Shown here: piece after piece, positions 56,678-64,000 of the stretch
Numbering within the stretch: the first letter of the stretch is position 1
Layout: every line of letters starts with the position of its first letter
DNA from: an uncultured Stenotrophomonas sp.
GTDB taxonomy: Bacteria; Pseudomonadota; Gammaproteobacteria; Xanthomonadales; Xanthomonadaceae
Assembly (NCBI RefSeq): GCF_945952405.1
Contig: NZ_CAMFIA010000016.1
Location: forward strand, 1 to 64,000
DNA: 64,000 nt
Direction: 5' to 3'
Notes under the pieces: generated by a model
Databases searched by the model: none
What the model was told of the DNA's origin: nothing
Seen by the model: only the letters and a program-made list of their open reading frames with translations
Position numbers and translations under genes: made by a program

Positions 56678-57373
56678 ATGATCCGCAACACCACCCGCAA
56701 CGTCGCACTGGCCCTGATGAGTGCGGCCGTCCTGTCGGCCTGCGCCACCGGCGGCTCCTACGTGCAGAGTGACCAGTACGGCAACCCGACCGAGCAGCAG
56801 AACCGCACCGGCCGCAATGCGCTGATCGGTACCGCCATCGGCGTGGCCGCCGGCCTGCTGACCGGCGACAGCGCCACCGAGCGCCGCCAGCACGCCCTGA
56901 TCGGTGCCGGTATTGGTGCACTCAGCGGCGCCGCTGTCGGCCAGTACCAGGATCGCCAGGAACGCGCACTGCGCGAGCGCACCGCCAACACCGGCATCGA
57001 TGTGCAGCGCCAGGGCGACAACATCATGCTGAACCTGCCGGACGGCATCACCTTCGACTTCGGCAAGGCGACCCTGAAGCCGCAGTTCTATGGCTCGCTC
57101 AATGGCGTGGCCGGCACCCTGCGTGACTACAACCAGACCATGATCGAAGTGGTCGGCCACACCGACAGCATCGGCAGCGACGCGGTCAACAACCGCCTGT
57201 CCAAGGAACGCGCCGACTCGGTCGCGCAGTACCTGATCGGCCAGGGCGTGCAGAGCGTGCGTATCGAAACGCTGGGCGCCGGCAAGTCGTACCCGATTGC
57301 CGACAACAGCACCGATGCCGGCCGCGCGAAGAACCGTCGCGTCGAAATCCGCGTGATTCCGCTCAAGCAGTAA
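56678..57373 (+). CDS. OmpA-family lipoprotein (YiaD-like)
   Basis: 231 aa. Lipobox LSAC (Cys about residue 22), a Gly-zipper region (TAIGVAAGLLTG, GAGIGALSGAAVG at about 50-90) and a C-terminal OmpA domain (about 115-228) with VVGHTDSIGSDAVNNRLSKERADSV and NRRVEIRV, which binds peptidoglycan. Spans outer membrane to cell wall. AAGGAG lies seven bases before the ATG. The last codons form one arm of a 15-bp hairpin. Confidence 0.92.
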   Translation: MIRNTTRNVALALMSAAVLSACATGGSYVQSDQYGNPTEQQNRTGRNALIGTAIGVAAGLLTGDSATERRQHALIGAGIGALSGAAVGQYQDRQERALRERTANTGIDVQRQGDNIMLNLPDGITFDFGKATLKPQFYGSLNGVAGTLRDYNQTMIEVVGHTDSIGSDAVNNRLSKERADSVAQYLIGQGVQSVRIETLGAGKSYPIADNSTDAGRAKNRRVEIRVIPLKQ

Positions 57374-57395
57374 CGCATAGCGTTACTGCTTGAGC
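57361..57395 (+). repeat. Perfect 15-bp hairpin spanning the ompA-like stop codon
   Basis: GCTCAAGCAGTAACG and its exact complement CGTTACTGCTTGAGC around the 5-base loop CATAG. The left arm contains the last three codons and TAA stop. Confidence 0.93.
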
Positions 57396-57418
57396 CGGTC
57401 CGGCCATCGGCCGGAACG

Positions 57419-57447
57419 AAAATGCCGCCCTTGCAGGCGGCATTTTT
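57419..57447 (+). terminator. Rho-independent terminator of the OmpA-like gene
   Basis: AAAATGCCGCC and GGCGGCATTTTT with loop CTTGCA; preceded by another small hairpin (TCCGGCC/GGCCGGA at 57399-57415). It also has A's on the left, so it may serve the convergent LysR gene. Confidence 0.9.
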
Positions 57448-57451
57448 GTGG

Positions 57452-57471
57452 GTGCCGAGCTTGCTCGGCAC
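57452..57471. repeat. SMAG-like palindrome
   Basis: GTGCCGAGC and GCTCGGCAC with loop TT, between the terminator and the LysR stop. Confidence 0.65.
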
Positions 57472-57485
57472 GCTGATGGCGCTTC

Positions 57486-58517
57486 TTATGCCGCCGAGGC
57501 GGCAACCTTCTCCAGGATCCGCTTGCCGCTGCTTTCCAGGGCGGCGTCTTCCTGTGCCTTCTGCTGCTGCGCCAGCTTTGCGCCGGGGCACTGGGCCAGC
57601 ATGTAGTTGGCGTCGAAATTGAGCTTCTCGACCAGGAAATCGACGAACGCACGCACCTTCGGCGAGACCAGGCGGCCCCCGGCGAATACCGCATTGAAGT
57701 CCACTTCCGGGCCGGTCCAGCCGGCCAGTACGCGGCGCACCATGCCCGACTCGACGAACGGCTTGGCCATCACGTCGCCGGTCAGCAGCAGCCCTTCGCC
57801 ACAGACCAGTGCACCATTGAGCGCAGACATGTCGTTGGCGGTCATCAACGGCGTGACCGGGAAGTCGCGCAGCTCACCGCCGTTCTCGCCCAGCTGCCAG
57901 GTGAAGCGCGGCGAATTGCCCGTGTGGTACGGCTTGCGCATGGCCAGGATGCGATGGAACTGCAGTTCTTCCGGGTGCAGCGGTTCGCCATAGCGCTCGA
58001 TATACGCCGGGCTGGCGAACACCTGCGTGCGCAGGCTGCCGAGCTTGCGCGCGACCAGGTTGGAATCGGGCAGGGCACCAACGCGCAGGGCGAGATCGGC
58101 TTCACCGGCGATCAGGTCCAGCTTCTCGTTGCCCAGATGCATGTCCAGGCGGATCTCCGGGTACTGCGCATGGAACTGGCCCAGCAGCGGCGCGATCCAG
58201 GTGATGCCGATCGAGTACGGCACGGTGAAGCGCAGCCAGCCGCGCGGGCCCGACTGCAGCTGGCTCACCGCGCTTTCGGCTTCTTCCAGTTCGCGTGCGA
58301 TGCGCTGGCAGTGTTCGTGATAGATCGAACCGGCCTCGGTCAGGCCGAGCCGGCGCGTGGTCCGGTGCAGCAGGCGCGCGCCCAGGCGCGTCTCCAGTTC
58401 CTGCACCTTGCGGCTGACCGTGGTCTTGGGCAGGCCGAGCGATTTGGCAGCGGCAATGAAGCTGCCTTGCTCGACCACCTTGACGAAGATCAGCGTCTCG
58501 TTGAGATCGTGGGACAT
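57486..58517 (-). CDS. smeRv: LysR-family regulator beside the RND efflux locus (SmeRv-like)
   Basis: 343 aa. N-terminal winged HTH (LNETLIFVKVVEQGSFIAAAKSLGLPKTTVSRKVQELE, residues about 4-40) and a periplasmic-binding-type sensor domain (90-300). The C-terminus has about 45 extra residues (AQCPGAKLAQQQK, Ala/Glu-rich). It is divergent from a small ORF, an SDR and a MexEF-like pump, the arrangement I recall for SmeRv of S. maltophilia; that name is inferred from gene order. The start at 58517 (MSHDLNET) fits the family. Confidence 0.78.
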   Translation of the reverse strand: MSHDLNETLIFVKVVEQGSFIAAAKSLGLPKTTVSRKVQELETRLGARLLHRTTRRLGLTEAGSIYHEHCQRIARELEEAESAVSQLQSGPRGWLRFTVPYSIGITWIAPLLGQFHAQYPEIRLDMHLGNEKLDLIAGEADLALRVGALPDSNLVARKLGSLRTQVFASPAYIERYGEPLHPEELQFHRILAMRKPYHTGNSPRFTWQLGENGGELRDFPVTPLMTANDMSALNGALVCGEGLLLTGDVMAKPFVESGMVRRVLAGWTGPEVDFNAVFAGGRLVSPKVRAFVDFLVEKLNFDANYMLAQCPGAKLAQQQKAQEDAALESSGKRILEKVAASAA

Positions 58518-58548
58518 GGTCGGGGATCCTGGACGTCGGGGATGGGAC

Positions 58549-58611
58549 AATCGTGACAGAACGATTGGACCGGGAGCGGGATGATTATTCCCCTTAATCA
58601 GGACTAATCAA
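58549..58611. promoter_or_regulatory. Probable LysR operator region
   Basis: A perfect 6-bp inverted repeat with a 6-base spacer (AATCGTGACAGAACGATT, 58549-58566) plus a direct repeat TTAATCAGGACTAATCA (58594-58610), in the 147-base gap between the divergent lysR and the small ORF. LysR-type regulators commonly bind ATC-N9/10-GAT sites near their own promoter. Confidence 0.5.
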
Positions 58612-58664
58612 GTAAAGGTTTGAGGTCTATCGTGGCGCCATTCGTTATTTGGAGCCCGTCCGCC

Positions 58665-58892
58665 ATGAGCCTGCGCAACATTCTTGCCCGACTCCGGAAC
58701 GCCGGCCAGACCACCCTGGACCTGGCGATGACCGTTGAAGCCCGCCCGAGTTCCTTGGTGCACAAGGATTTCCGGGAGTTTACCGCGCCCATGCGTCAGC
58801 AGCGTGGCGGTGCCGTCCGCCTGGTCCCGCACAAGGGTGACCGACTGCGTCGAATTGGGACTATCCCGGATTTGGGAGGAAATGTCCCGTGA
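58665..58892 (+). CDS. Small ORF translationally coupled to the SDR gene
   Basis: 75 aa from the ATG at 58665 (MSLRNILARLRNAGQ). Basic, no membrane helix, no recognised family. A GGAG lies about 10 bases upstream and its TGA overlaps the SDR start codon in a GTGA arrangement, the best sign that it is real. It could equally be a coding-like leader that only couples translation. Confidence 0.45.
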   Translation: MSLRNILARLRNAGQTTLDLAMTVEARPSSLVHKDFREFTAPMRQQRGGAVRLVPHKGDRLRRIGTIPDLGGNVP

Positions 58893-59659
58893 ATGGGATA
58901 CTGACGCCCGAGGTCCTGGTCCTCGGCGGCACCGGTGCCGTCGGCCAGGGCGTGGTCGGCGCCTTGCTGGAAGCCGGCAGCCCGGTGCTGGTGGTCGGCC
59001 GCGATCCGGGCCGGCTGGCGGCGCTGCATGAGCAGTTCGCCGATGAGCCCGGGCTGGAAACGCTGCTCGGCTCGCTCAGCGATGACGGCTCGGCACGCGC
59101 GCTGGCCGAACGCATCGCGCAGCGGCCACGCCCGCTCGCCGCGGTGATCGCCGCCATGGGTGGCCCCTATCGCCGCGGCCGCGTGGTCGATCGCAACGGC
59201 GACGAACTGCTGGGCGCGCTGCAGGCCGACCTGATGCCGCACGTCCACGCGGTCCGCCACCTGCTGCCGCTGCTGCAGGACAACGTGCACGCGCGCCGCT
59301 ACGTGATGATCGGCAGCCCGGCGGCGGTCAAGCCGTGGGCTGGCTACGGCGAGAGCTCGATCACTGCGGCGGCGATGCGCATGTACGCGCAGGTGGTGCA
59401 CCAGGAAGCGCAGGCGATCGGCGTGCGTGCGCAGATGCTGGAAGTGTGCAGCCCGGTGTGCACGCCGGCCAACGCGGCCAACGCCTGCATCGAATGGCCC
59501 AGTTCGCTGCTGGTGGGCCGTCGCGTGGTCTCGCTGCTGGATGGCTGCCGCGACAACCGCGCCATCGTCCGCTGCGACAGCAGTGATGCCGAGCTGCCAC
59601 GCGGCCTGCTGCACCTGGAAATTCCTCCCCTCTGGCGCGATACCGCAGGCGTCGCTTGA
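58889..59659 (+). CDS. smeU1: Atypical short-chain dehydrogenase/reductase upstream of the RND pump
   Basis: 256 aa. Rossmann start LVLGGTGAVGQGVVGALLEAG (8-28) with the GxxGxxG fold and an Arg in VVGRD favouring NADP(H). The active-site region reads MIGSPAA then WAGYGESSITAAA: Ser and Tyr are present, but the Lys of the YxxxK motif is replaced by Ser. Start GTG at 58889 with GGGAGGAAA eight bases before. SDR genes flank the RND genes in the smeU1VWU2X operon, hence the tentative name. Confidence 0.68.
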   Translation: MNGILTPEVLVLGGTGAVGQGVVGALLEAGSPVLVVGRDPGRLAALHEQFADEPGLETLLGSLSDDGSARALAERIAQRPRPLAAVIAAMGGPYRRGRVVDRNGDELLGALQADLMPHVHAVRHLLPLLQDNVHARRYVMIGSPAAVKPWAGYGESSITAAAMRMYAQVVHQEAQAIGVRAQMLEVCSPVCTPANAANACIEWPSSLLVGRRVVSLLDGCRDNRAIVRCDSSDAELPRGLLHLEIPPLWRDTAGVA

Positions 59660-59686
59660 CCTCGACCATGGTTGAGGTCGCAGTAT
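59656..59686 (+). promoter_or_regulatory. SoxR/MerR-type promoter upstream of the MexE-like gene
   Basis: -35 TTGACC and a -10 CAGTAT are separated by 19 bases, and the spacer holds the dyad CCTCGACCATGGTTGAGG (59660-59677). Long spacers with a CCTC...GAGG dyad are the hallmark of SoxR and other MerR-family activators. The -35 overlaps the SDR stop codon. The -10 match is poor (3/6). Confidence 0.6.
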
Positions 59687-59738
59687 GCGCCGCCGATTTT
59701 TGCTCCATCCCAATTAGCTGTACCACCCCTCCGTACGG

Positions 59739-60971
59739 ATGCATGCCATGACTTCCCCCAACACCACCCCACATCGTTTCGGACATCGCATCGCGATGGC
59801 CGGCGTGTCGATCCTCGCCGCGGCCGTGCTTGCAGCCTGCAGCGGCGGCCATGCCGAAGAGGCCGGTGCGCCGCCGCCGCCGCAGGTCAGTGCTGCGCCG
59901 GTGCTGGTCAAGCAGGTCAGCCAGTGGGACGAGTTCAGCGGCCGCGTCGAAGCGGTGCAGAGCGTTGAACTGCGCCCGCGCGTGTCCGGCTACATCGACA
60001 AGGTCAACTACGTCGAAGGCCAGGAAGTGAAGAAGGGCGAAGTGCTCTTCACCATCGACGCGCGCAGCTACCAGGCCGAGTACGATCGCGCCGCCGCCGA
60101 ACTGGCCCGTGCCCGCACCCAGGCTACCCTGGCCCGCAGCGAGTCCGAGCGTGCCAAGCGGCTGTCCGAGCAGCAGGCGATCTCCACCGAGACCGCCGAG
60201 CAGCGCCGTGCCGCCGCCGACCAGTCCGGTGCCGCCGTGCAGGCGGCGCAGGCAGCACTGGATGCTGCCCGCCTCAACCTGGAGTTCACCAAGGTGCGTG
60301 CACCGATCGACGGCCGTGCCGGCCGCGCGATGGTCACCGCAGGCAACCTGGTCACTGCCGGCGATAGCGCCAGCGTGCTGACCACGCTGGTGTCGCTGGA
60401 TACCGTGTTCGTCTACTTCGATGCTGACGAAAGCACCTTCCTGCGGTACGCGCAGATGGCACGCAAGGGCGAGCGCCCGAGCGAGCGCGACAGCGACCTG
60501 CCGGTGAAGGTCGGCCTGTCCGGTGAAGAGGGTTACCCGCACTCGGGCAAGGTCGATTTCCTCGACAACCAGGTGGCCCGCAGCACCGGCACCATCCGCG
60601 TCCGCGCGCTGCTGGACAATGCCGATCGCCAGTTCACTCCGGGCCTGTTCGCCCGCGTGCAGCTGCTCGGCAGCGGCCAGTTCCAGGCCATGCTGATCGA
60701 CGACAAGGCCGTGCTGACCGACCAGGACCGCAAGTACGTGTACGTGGTCGACAAGGATGGCAAGGCCCAGCGCCGCGACATCCAGCTCGGCCGCACCGCC
60801 GAAGGCCTGCGTATCGTCGAGCACGGTCTGGCCGCCGGCGACAAGGTGATCATCGACGGCGTGCAGAAGGTCTTCATGCCGGGCATGCCGGTGCAGGCCA
60901 AGGCCGTGGCGATGCAGCCGCAGGCTGCGCCGGCACCGGGCCGCGACGCCACCGCCGCGCTGAACCACTGA
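59739..60971 (+). CDS. smeV: RND efflux periplasmic adaptor, MexE-like (SmeV-like)
   Basis: 410 aa. Lipobox LAAC (Cys about residue 32) after a hydrophobic stretch; barrel-sandwich (RPRVSGYIDKVNYVEGQEVKKGEVLFTID), a coiled-coil alpha-hairpin (about 105-175, rich in Ala/Glu/Gln) and a second lipoyl half (KVRAPIDGRAG). The C-terminal domain ends in a Pro/Ala tail. It links the inner-membrane pump to an outer-membrane channel. The start could also be the ATG at 59748. Confidence 0.85.
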   Translation: MHAMTSPNTTPHRFGHRIAMAGVSILAAAVLAACSGGHAEEAGAPPPPQVSAAPVLVKQVSQWDEFSGRVEAVQSVELRPRVSGYIDKVNYVEGQEVKKGEVLFTIDARSYQAEYDRAAAELARARTQATLARSESERAKRLSEQQAISTETAEQRRAAADQSGAAVQAAQAALDAARLNLEFTKVRAPIDGRAGRAMVTAGNLVTAGDSASVLTTLVSLDTVFVYFDADESTFLRYAQMARKGERPSERDSDLPVKVGLSGEEGYPHSGKVDFLDNQVARSTGTIRVRALLDNADRQFTPGLFARVQLLGSGQFQAMLIDDKAVLTDQDRKYVYVVDKDGKAQRRDIQLGRTAEGLRIVEHGLAAGDKVIIDGVQKVFMPGMPVQAKAVAMQPQAAPAPGRDATAALNH

Positions 60972-61083
60972 TCCGCGTCCCCGTTTAGCTGCCGGCGCCA
61001 GCGGCAGCCTTCCCTGCCTTCGTCATCGTGGCGAGGGGCAGGGTGGCTGTTGCCCGCCGGTGGCATTTCCCAGGAATTCCTCC

Positions 61084-64000
61084 ATGGACTTTTCCCGTTT
61101 CTTCATCGACAGGCCGATCTTCGCGGCGGTGCTGTCGATCGTGATCTTCGCCGCAGGCCTGATCACGATTCCGATCCTGCCGATCAGCGAGTACCCGGAA
61201 GTGGTGCCGCCGTCGGTGGTCGTCCGCACGGTATACCCGGGCGCCAACCCCAAGGTCATCGCCGAGACCGTTGCCACGCCGCTTGAAGAGGCGATCAACG
61301 GCGTCGAAGGCATGATGTACCTGAAGTCGGTCGCCGGCTCCGATGGCGTGCTGCAGATGACCGTGACCTTCCGCCCGGGCACCGATCCGGATGCGGCCGC
61401 GGTGAAGGTGCAGAACCGCGTGGCGCAGGCGCAGGCGCGCCTGCCCGAGGACGTGCGGCGGCAGGGCGTGACCACCCAGAAGCAGTCACCGACCTTCCTG
61501 ATGGTGGTGCACCTGACCTCGCCGAATGGCAAGTACGACACCCTGTACCTGCGCAACTACGCACGCCTGCACGTCAAGGATGCGCTGGCGCGCATCCCGG
61601 GCGTGGGCGATGCGCAGATCTTCGGTGGCGGCGACTACGCCATGCGCGCCTGGCTGGACCCGGACAAGGTGGCCTCGCGCGGGCTGACCGCCAGCGACGT
61701 GGTGCGCGCCATGCGCGAGCAGAACGTGCAGGTCTCGGCCGGCCAGCTCGGCGCCGAACCGCTGCCGAACAGCCAGTTCCTGACCCTGATCAACGCCCAG
61801 GGCCGGCTGAAGTCCGAAAAGGAATTCGGCGACATCGTGCTCAAGAGCGGCGTGGACGGCGAGATCGTACGCCTGGCCGACGTTGCCCGCCTGGAACTGG
61901 GTGCCGGTGACTACACCCTGCGCTCGCAGCTGGACGGCAAGAACGCGGTGGGCATCGGCATCTTCCAGTCGCCGGGCGCCAATGCACTGGAAATCCGTGA
62001 CTCGGTCATCGCCACGATGGACGAGATGCAGAAGACCATGCCGGCCGACGTGAAGTATGAAGCGGTGTATGACACCACCATCTTCGTGCGCGACTCGATC
62101 AAGGCCGTGGTCTCCACGCTGCTGGAAGCGATCGCCCTGGTGGTGCTGGTGGTGATCCTGTTCCTGCAGACCTGGCGTGCCTCGATCATCCCGTTGATCG
62201 CGGTGCCGGTGTCGGTGGTGGGTACCTTCGCTGCGCTGTACCTGCTGGGCTTCTCGATCAACACGCTGAGCCTGTTCGGCCTGGTGCTGGCGATCGGCAT
62301 CGTGGTCGACGACGCGATCGTGGTGGTGGAGAACGTCGAGCGCAACATCGAGGAAGGCCTGTCGCCCACCGCGGCGGCCCACCAGGCGATGCGTGAAGTG
62401 TCCGGGCCGATCGTGGCGATCGCGCTGGTGCTGTGCGCCGTGTTCGTGCCGATGGCGTTCCTGTCCGGCGTCACCGGCCAGTTCTACAAGCAGTTCGCGG
62501 TCACCATCGCCATCTCCACGGTGATCTCGGCGATCAACTCGCTGACCCTGTCGCCGGCCCTGGCCGCGCGCCTGCTGAAGGCCCACGGCGCGCCGAAGGA
62601 CGGCCCGAGCCGCCTGATCGACCGCCTGTTCGGCTGGGTGTTCCGTCCGTTCAACCGCTTCTTCAAGTCCAGCTCGGAGAAGTACGAGCGCGGCGTCGCC
62701 CGCATTCTCGGTCGCCGCGGTGCGGTGTTCGTGGTCTACGCAGTACTGCTGGTCGGTACCGGCGTGATCTTCAAGCTGGTGCCGCCGGGCTTCATCCCGA
62801 CCCAGGACAAGCTGTACCTGATCGCGGGCGTGAAGCTGCCGGAAGGTTCGTCGATCGCGCGTACCGATGAAATGCTGCGCAAGGTCGCCAAGATCGCCCA
62901 GGAAACCGATGGCGTGGCCCACACCATCTCGTTCCCGGGCCTGAACGCACTGCAGTTCACCAACACCCCGAACACCGGTGTGGCGTTCATTCCGCTCAAG
63001 CCGTTCGCCGAGCGTCATGGCCGTACCGCTGCGCAGATCAACGCCGAGATCAACCAGAAGATCGCCGGCCTGCAGGAAGGCTTCGCGTTCTCGATGATGC
63101 CGCCGCCGATCCTGGGCCTGGGCAACGGCAATGGCTACCAGATGTTCATCGAGGACCGCGGCAACCTGGGCTACGGCGCGCTGCAGAATGCCGTGCAGGC
63201 AATGCAGGGAACCGTTGCGCAGACCCCGGGCATGGCGTTCCCGATCAGCAGCTACCAGGCCAACGTGCCGCAGCTCGACGCCGAGGTGGACCGCGTCAAG
63301 GCCAAGGCACAGGGCGTGCAGCTCACCGAGCTGTTCGACACCCTGCAGACCTACCTTGGTTCGGCCTATGTCAACGACTTCAACCAGTTCGGCCGTACCT
63401 GGCAGGTGATCGCACAGGCGGATGGTCCGTTCCGCGAGACGGTCGAAGACATCGGCAAGCTGCGTACCCGCAATGACCGTGGCGAGATGGTGCCGATCGG
63501 CTCGATGGTCACGATCAAGCAGACCTTCGGCCCGGACCCGGTGCTGCGCTTCAATGGCTACCCGGCGGCCGACCTGGCCGGCGAAGCCGACCCGCGCCTG
63601 CTGTCCTCGGCCGAGGCGATGAACAAGCTGACCGAGATCGCCGGCAAGGTGCTGCCGGTGGGCATGACCACCGAATGGACCGACCTGAGCTACCAGCAGG
63701 CGACGCAGGGCAAGGCCGCCTTCATCGTGTTCCCGGTGGCGATCATGCTGGCCTTCCTGGTGCTGGCCGCGCTGTACGAGAGCTGGTCGCTGCCGCTGGC
63801 GGTGATCCTGATCGTGCCGATGACCCTGCTGTCCGCGCTGTTCGGCGTATGGCTGACCGGCGGTGACAACAACGTGTTCGTGCAGGTCGGCCTGGTGGTG
63901 CTGATGGGCCTGGCGTGCAAGAACGCGATCCTGATCGTCGAATTCGCCCGCGAACTTGAAATGGGTGGCAAGGGCATCGTTGAAGCTGCCCTGGAAGCCT
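61084..64000 (+). CDS. smeW: RND efflux transporter, MexF-like (SmeW-like), 3' end outside window
   Basis: 972 codons are visible; a full HAE1 RND pump has about 1,050, so only the last transmembrane helices are missing. Very close to MexF: FFIDRPIFAAVLSIVIFAAG at the start, EYPEVVPPSVVVRTVYPGAN, GIVVDDAIVVVENVERN (the proton-relay Asp pair in helix 4), FSMMPPPILGLGNGNG and ILIVEFA. No frameshift is seen. With the adaptor it forms a drug efflux pump; in S. maltophilia SmeVWX is linked to quinolone, chloramphenicol and tetracycline resistance. The gene for the outer-membrane channel would lie beyond the window. Confidence 0.85.
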   Translation, partial: MDFSRFFIDRPIFAAVLSIVIFAAGLITIPILPISEYPEVVPPSVVVRTVYPGANPKVIAETVATPLEEAINGVEGMMYLKSVAGSDGVLQMTVTFRPGTDPDAAAVKVQNRVAQAQARLPEDVRRQGVTTQKQSPTFLMVVHLTSPNGKYDTLYLRNYARLHVKDALARIPGVGDAQIFGGGDYAMRAWLDPDKVASRGLTASDVVRAMREQNVQVSAGQLGAEPLPNSQFLTLINAQGRLKSEKEFGDIVLKSGVDGEIVRLADVARLELGAGDYTLRSQLDGKNAVGIGIFQSPGANALEIRDSVIATMDEMQKTMPADVKYEAVYDTTIFVRDSIKAVVSTLLEAIALVVLVVILFLQTWRASIIPLIAVPVSVVGTFAALYLLGFSINTLSLFGLVLAIGIVVDDAIVVVENVERNIEEGLSPTAAAHQAMREVSGPIVAIALVLCAVFVPMAFLSGVTGQFYKQFAVTIAISTVISAINSLTLSPALAARLLKAHGAPKDGPSRLIDRLFGWVFRPFNRFFKSSSEKYERGVARILGRRGAVFVVYAVLLVGTGVIFKLVPPGFIPTQDKLYLIAGVKLPEGSSIARTDEMLRKVAKIAQETDGVAHTISFPGLNALQFTNTPNTGVAFIPLKPFAERHGRTAAQINAEINQKIAGLQEGFAFSMMPPPILGLGNGNGYQMFIEDRGNLGYGALQNAVQAMQGTVAQTPGMAFPISSYQANVPQLDAEVDRVKAKAQGVQLTELFDTLQTYLGSAYVNDFNQFGRTWQVIAQADGPFRETVEDIGKLRTRNDRGEMVPIGSMVTIKQTFGPDPVLRFNGYPAADLAGEADPRLLSSAEAMNKLTEIAGKVLPVGMTTEWTDLSYQQATQGKAAFIVFPVAIMLAFLVLAALYESWSLPLAVILIVPMTLLSALFGVWLTGGDNNVFVQVGLVVLMGLACKNAILIVEFARELEMGGKGIVEAALEA

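Noticed and set aside
59739..64000. Assignment of the pump to SmeDEF, SmeYZ or SmeABC
   Set aside because: The transporter start and mid-regions resemble MexF rather than MexB/AcrB, and the divergent LysR plus SDR fits smeU1VWU2X better. This rests on remembered gene order and would be settled by alignment with the named proteins.

Overview
The window reads as chromosomal DNA of a Stenotrophomonas species (S. maltophilia complex, Xanthomonadaceae). It is GC-rich with strong third-position GC. It carries many short GTAG-headed palindromes of the SMAG type, GGGGTCAGATCC inverted repeats, a complete Entner-Doudoroff operon and a MexEF-like RND efflux locus. No phage, insertion sequence, CRISPR array or recent island is visible; almost everything is core metabolism and cell-envelope genes. 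Strain-level identity cannot be settled from sequence reading alone.

Layout. 1-8 kb: two tandem tRNA-Arg(ACG) genes, an alpha/beta hydrolase whose stop codon lies inside a tRNA gene, thiD, a DUF1275 membrane protein, a lipoprotein, PhoH-PIN, Bcp peroxiredoxin, a GcvR-like ACT protein, dapA with a short BamC-like lipoprotein, and ferredoxin FdxA. 8-16 kb: a sugar porter, tRNA-Glu(CTC) and the pcnB-folK-panB-panC-(membrane protein)-panD-pgi cluster. 16-21 kb: a RegB/RegA-like redox two-component pair, ispG overlapping a PAP2 phosphatase, and a GacA/UvrY-type regulator. 21-28.4 kb: zwf-glk-pgl-edd-eda, transcribed leftwards and divergent from a MalK/UgpC-type ABC ATPase, with two LacI-type operators between them. 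28.4-33.9 kb: a succinate dehydrogenase locus (sdhCDAB) surrounded by assembly genes (ygfZ, an SDHAF4 homologue, sdhE, ygfX). 33.9-49 kb: lolC-lolD, yggX-mutY, ftsY, a small flagellar-rod-like protein, htpG, rsmD-coaD, a ferredoxin coupled to ggt, a metallo-beta-lactamase-fold hydrolase, a PsiF protein, an ArsR/AHSA1 pair and upp. 49-55 kb: a tightly packed secreted-phosphatase operon (TonB-dependent receptor, phytase-like lipoprotein, purple-acid-phosphatase-like enzyme, exported inorganic pyrophosphatase). 55-64 kb: photolyase, an OmpA-family lipoprotein, then a divergent LysR regulator with an atypical SDR and a MexE/MexF-type RND pump. This last order matches what I recall of the smeRv / smeU1-V-W-U2-X locus. 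The window ends inside the RND transporter gene.

How the genes work together. Glucose carbon enters through Glk, Zwf, Pgl, Edd and Eda, with Pgi alongside; the sdh locus feeds electrons to quinone, and a quinone/redox-sensing RegBA-like pair is also present. PanBCD and CoaD supply coenzyme A. The receptor-phosphatase operon looks built to import and strip phosphate from an organic substrate. The most interesting regulatory signals are a SoxR/MerR-type promoter between the SDR and the MexE-like gene, paired LacI-type operators between the Entner-Doudoroff operon and the ABC ATPase gene, and a perfect 15-bp hairpin spanning the stop codon of the OmpA-like lipoprotein.
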